Assembly (NCBI GenBank): GCA_937867025.1
Contig: CALMKH010000272.1
Span: 1 to 51,266 of the forward strand
DNA length: 51,266 bases
Direction: 5' to 3'
Source: an uncultured Bacteroidota bacterium
GTDB lineage: Bacteria > Bacteroidota > Bacteroidia > NS11-12g > UBA955
The notes under the pieces were generated by a model that had not been told where the DNA came from, did not search any database, and worked only from the letters and a program-made list of their open reading frames with translations. Shown here one piece after another: positions 1-8,019 of this stretch; position 1 is the first letter of the stretch; each line of letters starts with the position of its first letter. The translations under genes were made by a program, and so were the position numbers.

Positions 1-479
1 AGGCGATTGACCGTGAACCAGGGCTTATCCTGCATTTTGTGCGGAGGCCGTTCAGGGGTTGGTGCGAAGGGAGGGGGGAGCTTGTTCGATGTATTCCATC
101 CTATACCGGTGCTTTTTGTGACCTTATGTTTGTTGAACCTGATTTTTTGAAAAACAATACGGTCAAAACTGAGCGGCCAGGCGTAGTTCCTGTTTTTTGC
201 CAGGTGAGCCAGGTAAAAGTGTTTGCCATACCCCCAATACACTACCGGATCGCCGTAAAAGCCATACCTTGAACTTACTTTCACCTGTTTGAAGGTTTTC
301 CCCGTATCAGAGCTCCTGAATACATTCGAATTATTATAGGCAAGCATGACCTGTGCATTATTTGTGGGGTTGACCGCTATGGAGGGCTCATTGCCCCCCT
401 TCGAAAATTCCAGCGTACGTATGTTTTGCGCCCCGGATAAAAAGGCACCCATCGATAAGAGGAATAAAATTTTTTTCAT
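1..479 (-). CDS. Secreted sialidase/BNR-repeat-like protein (3' part missing)
   Basis: This reading frame starts at the ATG at 479 and is open to the window edge, so only about 159 N-terminal residues are seen. It begins with a signal peptide (MKKILFLLSMGAFLSGAQ). Next comes a stretch reading NEPSIAVNPTNNAQ, typical of the first blade of sialidase-superfamily beta-propellers. SSDTGKTF then matches the Asp-box (SxDxGxTF) of BNR repeats. A later DKPWFTVN stretch also fits secreted exo-sialidase-like proteins of Bacteroidota. The catalytic part lies outside the window, so substrate and enzyme activity cannot be judged, and a non-catalytic propeller is equally possible. It is divergent from the gene at 532, with a promoter element just upstream of its ATG. 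Confidence 0.72.
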   Translation of the reverse strand, partial: MKKILFLLSMGAFLSGAQNIRTLEFSKGGNEPSIAVNPTNNAQVMLAYNNSNVFRSSDTGKTFKQVKVSSRYGFYGDPVVYWGYGKHFYLAHLAKNRNYAWPLSFDRIVFQKIRFNKHKVTKSTGIGWNTSNKLPPPFAPTPERPPHKMQDKPWFTVNR

Positions 480-484
480 TGATG

Positions 485-492
485 CAAACTTA
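485..492 (-). promoter_or_regulatory. -7 promoter element TAAGTTTG
   Basis: On the minus strand TAAGTTTG matches the Bacteroidota -7 consensus TAnnTTTG and ends 5 nt before the ATG at 479. This implies an almost leaderless mRNA for the sialidase-like gene. I see no convincing -33 element. Confidence 0.5.
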
Positions 493-516
493 ACTGGAAT
501 TTAAAGATATTCTTAA

Positions 517-524
517 TATTTTTG
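517..524 (+). promoter_or_regulatory. -7 promoter element TATTTTTG
   Basis: TATTTTTG matches TAnnTTTG exactly. The ATG at 532 lies 7 nt further on, where transcription should start, so the mRNA is probably leaderless. Confidence 0.55.
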
Positions 525-531
525 CAAAAGA

Positions 532-1098
532 ATGCACAACATAGAGCCTCATTATCACTGGTTACATCTCTATAATTCCGAGGAAGATGAGCGTTCACCT
601 TTCTATGAACAGGTGCATAGCGAATTTGTCTATACCAATACCATTTATAATTACCTCATTCATCCCCAATGGGATAATTTTGGATCGAGCACATTGTATT
701 TAAAAATTCTGTTTGTCGACTACGATAAACATTTTTGCATCATTGAACTGATCGGCGAATGGAATGATGTGATCCACAACGATATCATGACTTTAAAGCG
801 CCAGGTGATTGAATTGCTGGAAGATGAAAAAATCGATAAATTCATATTGATAGGGGAGAATGTGCTCAATTTTCACTCATCCGACGACAGTTATTACGAA
901 GAATGGTATAACGAGGTGGAAGACGGCTGGATTGCCTTTATTAATTTCCGGGAACATGTGCTGGATGAATTCAAGGTCTGTCATGCCGATTATTATATCA
1001 ATTTTGGCGGCGAACTTGACCGGATGAGCTGGCGCACCCACACTCCCGTTCAGTTGTTCAGGAAAGTGGAAGAAATTATCAGCCACAGACTGGCCTGA
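532..1098 (+). CDS. Conserved hypothetical protein, 188 residues
   Basis: I do not recognise a named family. The product has no signal peptide and no membrane segment, so it should be cytoplasmic. It is acidic and rich in aromatic residues, especially Tyr and Trp (for example DDSYYEEWYNEVEDGW). The middle alternates predicted beta strands and a helix (ILFVDYDKHFCIIELIG, then LKRQVIELLEDEKIDKFILI), suggesting one compact alpha/beta domain. The start is supported by the -7 element placed 7 nt upstream. It stands alone between the divergent sialidase-like gene and a T9SS cargo gene, so context gives no function. I recall similar proteins in other Bacteroidota but cannot name a role. Confidence 0.7.
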   Translation: MHNIEPHYHWLHLYNSEEDERSPFYEQVHSEFVYTNTIYNYLIHPQWDNFGSSTLYLKILFVDYDKHFCIIELIGEWNDVIHNDIMTLKRQVIELLEDEKIDKFILIGENVLNFHSSDDSYYEEWYNEVEDGWIAFINFREHVLDEFKVCHADYYINFGGELDRMSWRTHTPVQLFRKVEEIISHRLA

Positions 1099-1176
1099 AA
1101 TGCAACAATTCATTTCAGCTTGTCACGGAATTGTCATTTTTTTTATTTGTTGCCACGTATGTCGCTAACAATGAGT

Positions 1177-1183
1177 TAATTTG
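1177..1183 (+). promoter_or_regulatory. -7-like promoter element TAATTTG
   Basis: TAATTTG is one base shorter than the consensus TAnnTTTG and lies 7 nt before the ATG at 1191. It supports that ATG rather than the longer frame that opens at 1131, upstream of the promoter. Confidence 0.4.
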
Positions 1184-1190
1184 TGGCCAT

Positions 1191-3743
1191 ATGAAAAAAC
1201 TCTACCTACGTAATATTTTAGTCGGCATATCATTTATCCTTGTATTGAGCAGTGCCATTATGAGTGCAAGCGGTCCCGGAGGCGGATACGCAAATGCACC
1301 CGGAGAATCAAATTGCACATCCTGTCACGGAGGCACAATTATAACTTCAGGTAACACGAATCTCACCAATATACGTTTGACATCGGCGTTCCATGGAGGA
1401 GGTTATGTTCCGGATTCGGTATATAATATCGAGCTGACATTCAAGCAGAGCGGAAAAGTGAAATTTGGCTTTGAAGTGACAGTCCTTGACAAGTCTAACA
1501 ATGCATGCGGTACACTGACCGCCACAAACACAAGGGTCAGCAAAGCAACTTCCGGTTCCCGCGAGTATATCCAGCATACTTTCACAGGTACGTCTACCGT
1601 CGCCACTGATAGCACCAGGTGGGTGTTCAGGTGGAAAGCGCCCAACAGCAATGTTGGAAAAGTATCATTCTGGGTCGTGGTGATGGCTGCCAACAATAAC
1701 AGCACTAACGATGCGGGAGATATCATTTACGGAAAACGTTTCGATATTGATCCTTCACCACAGCTGCCTAAGGCTACAGCATTCACCAACGATTCCGTTA
1801 CATGCACGAATTATACTGTGACCATGAGCGGAAGCGGTACCAACAGCCCAACAACCTACAACTGGAAATTTTTCCCTACTTCCGGCACAACGCCCACTAC
1901 CAGTACTGTTCAGAATCCGACAGTTAAATTTGCTACTTCGGGCACCAAGATGGCTATTCTCAGCGTCAAGAATTCACTGGGTGTGAGCGCACCTGATACA
2001 TTCCTGATCAATGTCAATCAGTCGCCTGTGGCAACAATTCTGAATACCAATCCTACAAACATCTGCAAGGGAGATTCGGTACTGGTAAACGCCAATACAG
2101 GTACAGGGCTTACCTACCTCTGGCTGCATAATAACAAAACCACCAGGAGCATTTATATAAAAGATCCTGGCACCTACAACGTGAAAACCACCGGCACCAA
2201 CGGATGCTCTTCAACCAGCATCAACTGGGTGCTGAACCAGTATCCTGAGCCCAGCATCACCATAAGCAAAGGCAGCACCAATGATACCGTATGTGAATCG
2301 TATAATGAAACCTTTACAGCCACCGGTACCAATGTGGGAGTTAATGACAGCATTCTCTGGTACCTGGACGGAATCCTTGTAAAACGGGTTCAAGGACTCA
2401 CTACGACATTCTCAGGTATCAGCACAGCTAAAATTACAGCTGTTGCCAAAACGGTGAACGGCTGCAAGAGCGTTATGTCCAATGATGTGAACATCATTGT
2501 AAGGCCCATGCTTAAGCCAACCAATTTCGTGACGAGCAAGACAACCAGTACAATCAATATCAGCTGGAAAAAAACACCGGGTATCACAGGGATGCAGTAT
2601 TCACTGAACGGTATCAATTTTAATCCGACCACAACGGATTCTACGCTGAACCTGACCAGCCTGCAGCCCAATACTACATATAACATCACTGTCAGAAGCC
2701 AGCAGGCTTCTCCATGCAACTTTTCAGATGACATATTCTCCATAAAGACCAACGCCTGTTCAAACCTTGCCTATGTGCTCGACTTTACGCCCCGCGCATG
2801 CAAAGGCACTGAAATGGTAGCCACAGTGAGGAACCTCTACGGGGCCAAATACAGCATTTCATTTAACAACGGTACGTATTCAAGGGATACAGTCTTTAAG
2901 TTTACACCGGCGCAGCCCGACAGCCTTACCATAAACATCATTGACAGCCTCAGTCCTACATGCCCTCCTATTGTTGAAAAGATAGGATACCAGCTGGACA
3001 CGCTGACAGACAAAGACACCGGCTCTGCCATCAAGTTCACAGCCAACCTGTGTGAAAGCAGCTACCTCTATAGCATAAAACCGCTTTACACGTCCTATTC
3101 ATTCTACAAGAACGGAGTTCTGGTGAATTCAGGAGCGAATGCATCCTTCAATTATACCGGTCTTGTAAGCGGCGATAAACTGACCGCTGTAGGAAAAATC
3201 AATACATGTGAAAAGGTATACGGCCCTGTAGACATCGTAGTTAACACCAAGCCCGTTTCGACCTATGGTTTTGTAAGAAGCTGGAAGACCTATACCTTCA
3301 CTGCCACAGATCAAACCCTTTCGGATTATAAATGGTATGTCGGCAGCACACTGATTGGCAGTGGCAAGGTACTTGTATCGGATTTCACACCGTATGACAA
3401 CAGTACCGTGGATGTGAAACTTGTTGCAAAAACCACTCCCGGATGCACAGATTCAAGCACGCAAAGCATTACAGTGCCTAAATTCTCGTCAATCGATGCT
3501 TTCCAGAGCGCTTCATTCCAGTTGTACCCGAATCCGTTCAGCGGTCATATTACCATCGAAAGCCAGGAAGGACATTACGATGTACAGATCGTGAACGGCA
3601 TAGGCCAGAATGTGTATGCGCAATACCAGGATCAGGCCGGCCAGCTGATGGTGAACAGCGCCGACTGGTCAGCAGGAGTCTACCATATCCTTATCAAGGA
3701 CGCCTCCAACCGCATAAGCCGTTTTACATTTATAAAACAATAA
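1191..3743 (+). CDS. T9SS-exported protein with CxxCH Reelin-like ('choice-of-anchor V') domain, Ig/Fn3-like repeats and sorting domain
   Basis: The start at 1191 gives 850 residues and a clean signal peptide (MKKLYLRNILVGISFILVLSSA). After it comes GAPGESNCTSCHGG-like sequence (here NAPGESNCTSCHGGT), a single CxxCH followed by a beta-rich domain. This is the layout of the Reelin-like 'choice-of-anchor V' family. PKD/Ig-like segments follow, one ending SAPDTFLINV. An Fn3-like domain lies near residues 440-520 (INISWKKTPG, LQPNTTYNITVRS). The last ~75 residues form a T9SS type A sorting domain (FQLYPNPFSGHITIES, WSAGVYHILI), so the protein should be exported and attached at the cell surface or released. 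The CxxCH could bind c-type haem, but this is inference. Cysteines recur through the Ig-like repeats. A terminator hairpin follows. Confidence 0.85.
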   Translation: MKKLYLRNILVGISFILVLSSAIMSASGPGGGYANAPGESNCTSCHGGTIITSGNTNLTNIRLTSAFHGGGYVPDSVYNIELTFKQSGKVKFGFEVTVLDKSNNACGTLTATNTRVSKATSGSREYIQHTFTGTSTVATDSTRWVFRWKAPNSNVGKVSFWVVVMAANNNSTNDAGDIIYGKRFDIDPSPQLPKATAFTNDSVTCTNYTVTMSGSGTNSPTTYNWKFFPTSGTTPTTSTVQNPTVKFATSGTKMAILSVKNSLGVSAPDTFLINVNQSPVATILNTNPTNICKGDSVLVNANTGTGLTYLWLHNNKTTRSIYIKDPGTYNVKTTGTNGCSSTSINWVLNQYPEPSITISKGSTNDTVCESYNETFTATGTNVGVNDSILWYLDGILVKRVQGLTTTFSGISTAKITAVAKTVNGCKSVMSNDVNIIVRPMLKPTNFVTSKTTSTINISWKKTPGITGMQYSLNGINFNPTTTDSTLNLTSLQPNTTYNITVRSQQASPCNFSDDIFSIKTNACSNLAYVLDFTPRACKGTEMVATVRNLYGAKYSISFNNGTYSRDTVFKFTPAQPDSLTINIIDSLSPTCPPIVEKIGYQLDTLTDKDTGSAIKFTANLCESSYLYSIKPLYTSYSFYKNGVLVNSGANASFNYTGLVSGDKLTAVGKINTCEKVYGPVDIVVNTKPVSTYGFVRSWKTYTFTATDQTLSDYKWYVGSTLIGSGKVLVSDFTPYDNSTVDVKLVAKTTPGCTDSSTQSITVPKFSSIDAFQSASFQLYPNPFSGHITIESQEGHYDVQIVNGIGQNVYAQYQDQAGQLMVNSADWSAGVYHILIKDASNRISRFTFIKQ

Positions 3744-3773
3744 GGACACTATCAATATAAATTTTACCAGAAG

Positions 3774-3800
3774 CCCGGATCCTTAAAGGTCCGGGTTTTT
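3774..3800 (+). terminator. Rho-independent terminator
   Basis: CCCGGA and CC pair with GG and TCCGGG (one bulged T, loop TTAAA), and five T follow. It lies 30 bp after the stop of the T9SS cargo gene. Confidence 0.75.
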
Positions 3801-3860
3801 GGTTTTTAAACCGCTTGTAAGATGGTGAAATATTAGAGGGGGCGGACTGCCGGTTTATCT

Positions 3861-4865
3861 TTATGATGCGGGCTGCTGCGAGAGGAAATCAAGGGTATTC
3901 ACATGGTCGGCATAATCCCATAACATCGGTTTCTGGCTCATCCCGGGCATAATGGCGCCTTTAATCATCGGGGATATTGACACTACGCACTGCCAGAGTT
4001 CCGCATGCCTGTCAAGATATGCCTTCGCTTCATCCGGGCTGTCATAATAATGATAATTGAGGGTCGCTACAGGGGCATGCGGTTCCTCTTTTTCCTGGAA
4101 CAGCATGAAACCGTTGTCATAATGTTTGGTAAGGTTCATCAGCAGGATCGACTTGTGGTACATATAGTTGTTATAATACCTATGATGATGCACATGATCC
4201 ATATATTTGTCATACGCATCATAAAGCCTTTTCAGTTCGAAACCCCTGGGCAGCAAAAGATGTGTGACATTCCTGCATCCAAGTCCGAAATACGAATAAA
4301 TATCGTCAGCGATCCCGGTGAGCTGTTCATCAGTTTCATCCCCCGTAAGCACCGCAACCGAGGTCCTGTTTTTCCTGATCAGGGAAGGTATATGCCTGAA
4401 ATAATATTCAAAGTACCGTGCCGAATTATTGCTTCCGGTAGCGATCAGGTAATCGATGTCTTTCAGTTGTTCACTGATGACGATCCTGGATGCCAGGGAA
4501 GGATCTGACTGCTTCAATAACGTAATCGTGTACTTCATCAGTACCTCATCCTGGCTTGAAAGCTTTACAACCGCAGCATGCCCCGATACAAGGACGCAAA
4601 GCAGGTCGTGCAGTCCCACAAACGGGATATTGCCCGCCATGATTATGCCGGCTCTTTTATCGCTGAGCGTAACGGGTTTGTTCCCCAGCCATTTTTCAAT
4701 ATTGGCTTCTGACAATGCTTCAGCCCAGTTCGATGCGGCTAAATGTATAAAGGAAGGTGTGAACCAATTGTTGTGCTGATGGGCTGACTGAACAAGTTCT
4801 TCGGACAGGTTTCCTATGTGACGGCCGAGGTAGTTTAAACTCTCTTTAATACGGGTATTATCCAC
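3861..4865 (-). CDS. Acyl-CoA reductase, LuxC family
   Basis: 334 residues resembling the LuxC family (PF05893), aldehyde-dehydrogenase-fold enzymes that reduce acyl-CoA or acyl-enzyme to aldehyde with NAD(P)H. Visible features are the N-terminal cofactor domain (GIIMAGNIPFVGLHD, residues 73-87), IATGSNNSARYF near 141-152, and the proposed catalytic Cys197 in YFGLGCRNVTHLLLP. No signal peptide is present, so it is cytosolic. The start is GTG at 4865: no in-frame ATG occurs until residue 76, and a good -7 element lies 16 nt upstream. In other Bacteroidota I recall this gene beside a ferredoxin and serC, but here it stands alone between unrelated genes. Its physiological acyl substrate is unknown. 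Confidence 0.85.
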   Translation of the reverse strand: MDNTRIKESLNYLGRHIGNLSEELVQSAHQHNNWFTPSFIHLAASNWAEALSEANIEKWLGNKPVTLSDKRAGIIMAGNIPFVGLHDLLCVLVSGHAAVVKLSSQDEVLMKYTITLLKQSDPSLASRIVISEQLKDIDYLIATGSNNSARYFEYYFRHIPSLIRKNRTSVAVLTGDETDEQLTGIADDIYSYFGLGCRNVTHLLLPRGFELKRLYDAYDKYMDHVHHHRYYNNYMYHKSILLMNLTKHYDNGFMLFQEKEEPHAPVATLNYHYYDSPDEAKAYLDRHAELWQCVVSISPMIKGAIMPGMSQKPMLWDYADHVNTLDFLSQQPAS

Positions 4866-4881
4866 TTTGTTAATGCGGTAA

Positions 4882-4889
4882 CAAAATTA
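4882..4889 (-). promoter_or_regulatory. -7 promoter element TAATTTTG
   Basis: An exact TAnnTTTG match on the minus strand, 16 nt before the GTG start at 4865. It supports that non-ATG start. Confidence 0.5.
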
Positions 4890-4937
4890 GGAGATTATCC
4901 GTTAAATACGGCATGACATGTGTAATCAAAAAAAATC

Positions 4938-5684
4938 ATGCTAAAAAAGAAAAATTATTGTAGGTTTGACCTGATGATTTTCAGGCGTTTGTTTTTATTA
5001 TCGATAGTAGTTTTCGGAGCAGGCAGGATGCCGGCTCAGACAGGATTCAGATTTGGACCTACAGGCATGTTCCTTTCATCAAGGAGTTCGGTCATTACCA
5101 CGCTTCCCGACCGGTTTTATTTCAGATACAAGTCCGGATTCGGCGGGGGACTTGCAGTTCAATATGGCTTTACCCCAGGGTTTACCCTGGGTTCCGGAAT
5201 ATCCTATACATATAAGGGTTACAGGGTTTTTAACGACAGTAACAGCCAGGGCACCCTGCTCAGGCACAATATGAGCAACCTTGAATTACCGGTGAACATG
5301 ATTTTCCGCATCCGGATGAACACATCCTCTAACCTGCGCGGGATACTGGGGGCCACGTTAAATTACAATATGTCGAAGAACGGGCACGAGGAGACAAACA
5401 GCAACGGTTCCTTCATCATCCGCGAAGAAATAGTCAACCAGGTGTACCCGATGGCTAACCTGGGTGTTGAAATTGCCAATGAGAACAAGTCAGGTAATGT
5501 GTTCTGCTTTGGTATACATTACAAGCAGGCATTCACTCAAAACACGCACCTGAAGGTGTATGACAGCAAAACTGATACGGATCCGCTGTTCCTGCTGGGC
5601 TACCGTGGCAGTTATATCGGTGTAAGCTTCACATACCTGTTTAATCCTAAAAACTTTAAACGCGACGAGGAGATATTTTATTAA
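4938..5684 (+). CDS. Outer-membrane beta-barrel protein (porin-family/PorT-like)
   Basis: 248 residues. The N-terminus carries a signal peptide whose hydrophobic core is RRLFLLSIVVFGAG, with cleavage probably after MPAQ. The true start may be the ATG at 4938 or the one 12 codons later at 4974. The mature part alternates short amphipathic strands with turns (FGGGLAVQYGF, LGSGISYTYKGYR, VFCFGIHYKQAF, GSYIGVSFTYLF) and ends with an aromatic strand followed by a short charged tail. This is typical of the 8-stranded OMP_b-brl_2 class. Such barrels are very common in Bacteroidota and sequence alone does not reveal a ligand. It is divergent from the acyl-CoA reductase gene. Confidence 0.75.
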   Translation: MLKKKNYCRFDLMIFRRLFLLSIVVFGAGRMPAQTGFRFGPTGMFLSSRSSVITTLPDRFYFRYKSGFGGGLAVQYGFTPGFTLGSGISYTYKGYRVFNDSNSQGTLLRHNMSNLELPVNMIFRIRMNTSSNLRGILGATLNYNMSKNGHEETNSNGSFIIREEIVNQVYPMANLGVEIANENKSGNVFCFGIHYKQAFTQNTHLKVYDSKTDTDPLFLLGYRGSYIGVSFTYLFNPKNFKRDEEIFY

Positions 5685-5735
5685 TGGGACACTAATCCTG
5701 ACCTGAATTCTGTTTTATTTTCAATCCATCTTACT

Positions 5736-5743
5736 TACATTTG
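5736..5743 (+). promoter_or_regulatory. -7 promoter element TACATTTG
   Basis: Exact TAnnTTTG match 37 nt before the arginine decarboxylase ATG. Predicted leader of about 30 nt, longer than for most genes here. Confidence 0.55.
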
Positions 5744-5780
5744 CAAATTATTTGAAACATAACTCACTTAGATTTGTAAA

Positions 5781-7175
5781 ATGAAAGATAAATATGTAGA
5801 CCTGATTAACCAGACATTTGATTTTCCCGTTGACGAATTTACGCTTAACGAGGATAATGAACTGGTTTTTAATAATATACCGTTAATGGATGTTGTAGAG
5901 CAATATGGTACGCCATTGAAATTCACCTATTTGCCCAAGATCTCCGAGAACATAAAACGGGCGCGTATGTGGTTCAATGTGGCAATGGCCAAGGTCGATT
6001 ATAAGGCCAAATACCATTATTGTTATTGTACCAAAAGCTCTCATTTCAGTCATGTCCTCGAAGAGGTATTAAAAAACGATGCACACCTTGAAACATCATC
6101 TGCCTTCGATATTAATCTTATATTGTCGTTATACGAACAAGGCTTGGTGAACAAGGACAAGTATATTGTATGTAACGGGTTTAAGTTACAGGCGTATATA
6201 GACAATATCGCCATGATTATCAACGACGGGTTCAGCAATGTTATCCCGGTTATCGACAACTTCAGGGAAGTGGACCTGCTGCATGAGACGATCCAGGGTG
6301 ATTTTAAAGTAGGTATACGGATAGCAGCTGAAGAAGAACCGAAATTTCCTTTCTATACATCACGACTCGGAATAGGTTATAAGGATATTGTTCCACTGTA
6401 TCAGGAAAAGATCAAATCCCTGAAAAGGATGAAAGTAAAGATGTTGCATTTCTTCATTAATACCGGAATAGAAGATGATGCTTATTACTGGAACGAGCTT
6501 CACAAGTGCCTCAATGTATATTGTGAACTGAAAAAGATGTGTCCCGACCTGGATAGTTTGAATATTGGCGGAGGCTTTCCAATAAAGAATTCGCTCAAGT
6601 TTGATTTTGATTATGAGTACATGGCTTCTGAAATTGTAGCGCAGGTTAAGCAGGTGTGCGACAGTAACAATGTGCCTGAACCGGATATTTTTACTGAATT
6701 CGGATCATTCACCGTGGGTGAAAGCGGCGGAGCCATATTCAAGATTGAATATCAGAAAGTCCAGAATGACCGGGAAAAGTGGAATATGATCGATAGCAGT
6801 TTTATGACCACTTTGCCGGATTCCTGGGCCATTAACAAGAAATTTATCATGTTTCCCCTGAACAAATGGGATAAGAACTATGAAAGGGTGCTGCTTGGAG
6901 GAATCACATGCGACAGCGATGACTATTACAACAGTGAACAACATGCAAATGCGATATACTTGCCTGTTTATGATTCCAATGAACCCCTGTATATAGGGTA
7001 TTTCCATTGCGGGGCATATCAGGAAAGCATCGGTGGGTACGGAGGTATACAGCACTGCCTGACACCAGCTCCCAAGCATATTATTATTTCGGTAGATGAA
7101 AACGGGGATTACAGCACCAAACTCTTTTCAAAAGAGCAGACCTATAAAAGTATGCTGAAAACCCTGGGTTATTGA
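5781..7175 (+). CDS. speA: Arginine decarboxylase, fold-III PLP enzyme (short Bacteroidota form)
   Basis: 464 residues of the alanine-racemase-fold PLP decarboxylases. The enzyme converts arginine to agmatine, the first step of a polyamine route, in the cytosol. Lys85 in YCYCTKSSHF is the expected Schiff-base lysine. The barrel contains GIRIAAEEEPKFPFYTSRLGIG, the phosphate-binding glycines LNIGGGFPI near residue 260, and FTEFGSFTVGESGG. The C-terminal domain carries GGITCDSDDYY, where Cys-Asp corresponds to the dimer-interface catalytic cysteine of the family. The length matches the ~465-residue form found across Bacteroidota rather than the 630-660-residue proteobacterial SpeA. Diaminopimelate or carboxynorspermidine decarboxylases share the fold and are less likely. 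No other polyamine gene is nearby. Confidence 0.85.
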   Translation: MKDKYVDLINQTFDFPVDEFTLNEDNELVFNNIPLMDVVEQYGTPLKFTYLPKISENIKRARMWFNVAMAKVDYKAKYHYCYCTKSSHFSHVLEEVLKNDAHLETSSAFDINLILSLYEQGLVNKDKYIVCNGFKLQAYIDNIAMIINDGFSNVIPVIDNFREVDLLHETIQGDFKVGIRIAAEEEPKFPFYTSRLGIGYKDIVPLYQEKIKSLKRMKVKMLHFFINTGIEDDAYYWNELHKCLNVYCELKKMCPDLDSLNIGGGFPIKNSLKFDFDYEYMASEIVAQVKQVCDSNNVPEPDIFTEFGSFTVGESGGAIFKIEYQKVQNDREKWNMIDSSFMTTLPDSWAINKKFIMFPLNKWDKNYERVLLGGITCDSDDYYNSEQHANAIYLPVYDSNEPLYIGYFHCGAYQESIGGYGGIQHCLTPAPKHIIISVDENGDYSTKLFSKEQTYKSMLKTLGY

Positions 7176-7193
7176 GCTGTGTACAGCGCAGCC

Positions 7194-7209
7194 TTAACGT
7201 AAACGTTAA
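7194..7209. other. Palindrome TTAACGTAAACGTTAA between convergent genes
   Basis: TTAACGT and ACGTTAA are perfect inverted arms around AA. The site lies between the stop codons of speA and the DUF3467 gene, beside a second small palindrome (GCTGT-GT-ACAGC). There is no T-run, so a classical terminator is doubtful. Confidence 0.35.
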
Positions 7210-7226
7210 TCCGGATACTTAACTCA

Positions 7227-7553
7227 TCAGGCCTGACCGGTCATGCCGCCGAAATTGATGGGAAATCCGGGGTTGCCATTGTTGTTTTCAATATCAACAT
7301 CACCGAAATTGGTTTCGAATTTCTGCATGTTGTCGCCAAGGGCGTATAGCAGTCTTTTGGCGTGTTGAGGAGTCATGATGATGCGGCTTTTTACTTTGCC
7401 TTTGGGAATACCTGGCAGGATCCTTACAAAATCTATTATGAATTCCGCCTGGCTATGGGTAATAATGGCCAGGTTGCTGTATGTGCCTTCTGCCACTTCT
7501 TCTGATAATTCTATATCGATCGGCTGGTCGATGACCTCTTCTTTTTTGCTCAT
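7227..7553 (-). CDS. DUF3467 domain-containing protein
   Basis: 108 residues with no signal peptide or membrane segment. It matches the DUF3467 pattern: an acidic N-terminus (QPIDIELSEEVAEGTYSNLAII), then THSQAEFIIDFVRILPG, a basic KGKVKSRIIMTPQHAKRLLYAL segment and a C-terminal helix (DNMQKFETNFG). The tail is Gly/Asn-rich. The family is widespread in bacteria and archaea and has no established biochemical function that I know of. It is divergent from the DUF4920 lipoprotein gene, and the 67-bp gap holds a promoter in each direction, so the two could be co-regulated. Confidence 0.85.
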   Translation of the reverse strand: MSKKEEVIDQPIDIELSEEVAEGTYSNLAIITHSQAEFIIDFVRILPGIPKGKVKSRIIMTPQHAKRLLYALGDNMQKFETNFGDVDIENNNGNPGFPINFGGMTGQA

Positions 7554-7569
7554 GATATTTATAGTGGTT

Positions 7570-7601
7570 CAAAGATAGTTTATATTTAGTTTTCACACAA
7601 A
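7570..7601 (-). promoter_or_regulatory. Full promoter: TTTG - 20 nt - TATCTTTG
   Basis: On the minus strand a -33 TTTG (7598-7601) is followed after 20 nt by TATCTTTG (7570-7577). Both elements and the spacing fit the Bacteroidota consensus. It drives the DUF3467 gene with a leader of about 10 nt. Confidence 0.65.
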
Positions 7602-7608
7602 TTCCCCT

Positions 7609-7616
7609 TAATTTTG
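7609..7616 (+). promoter_or_regulatory. -7 promoter element TAATTTTG
   Basis: Exact TAnnTTTG match only 4 nt before the DUF4920 ATG at 7621. Transcription should begin at or next to the start codon, giving a leaderless mRNA. Confidence 0.55.
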
Positions 7617-7620
7617 TCAC

Positions 7621-8004
7621 ATGAGTAAAAACAGCCATATAAGAAGGGCAGCTGGAATATGCCTGCTGATAGTATTTGCCGCCTGCAGTCAGCAACCCTC
7701 AACCGGAACCTTCGGCGAAAAGTTTGACGACAAGGGCGCCGTTGATTTTAAAGATGCCCTGGCCAGTTACAATGCCGGTAAGGACACAACGTATATCATC
7801 ACCGGAAAAATTGAAAATGTATGTTCGCACAAAGGTTGCTGGATCAGTTTTAAGAATGATACGTCCGAGTTCTATGTGAACACCAATGAACGTTTTACTA
7901 TGCCCAAGAGCAGCAAAGGCAAAAAAGCCACAGCAAAAGGCAAGTTCGTAAAATCTGAAGAAGGCGAGGTAGGTTTTGATCCTACAGGCGTGATCATTGA
8001 ATGA
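7621..8004 (+). CDS. DUF4920 domain-containing lipoprotein
   Basis: 127 residues. The signal sequence ends in a lipobox (LIVFAAC), so the mature protein should be a lipid-anchored periplasmic or outer-membrane protein. The body matches DUF4920: YIITGKIENVCSHKGCWISFKN holds the two conserved cysteines (VCxxKGCW), followed by FYVNTNERFTMPKSSKGKKA and EEGEVGFDPTGVIIE. The small OB-like beta domain and the paired cysteines suggest metal or cofactor binding, but no function is established. It sits between the divergent DUF3467 gene and a convergent T9SS cargo gene. Confidence 0.85.
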   Translation: MSKNSHIRRAAGICLLIVFAACSQQPSTGTFGEKFDDKGAVDFKDALASYNAGKDTTYIITGKIENVCSHKGCWISFKNDTSEFYVNTNERFTMPKSSKGKKATAKGKFVKSEEGEVGFDPTGVIIE

Positions 8005-8019
8005 TATCCGGCTGCTGCG

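Noticed and set aside
39-272. A 77-residue plus-strand frame at the window start
   Set aside because: It is antisense to the sialidase-like reading frame on the minus strand, which has a signal peptide, an Asp-box and a promoter.
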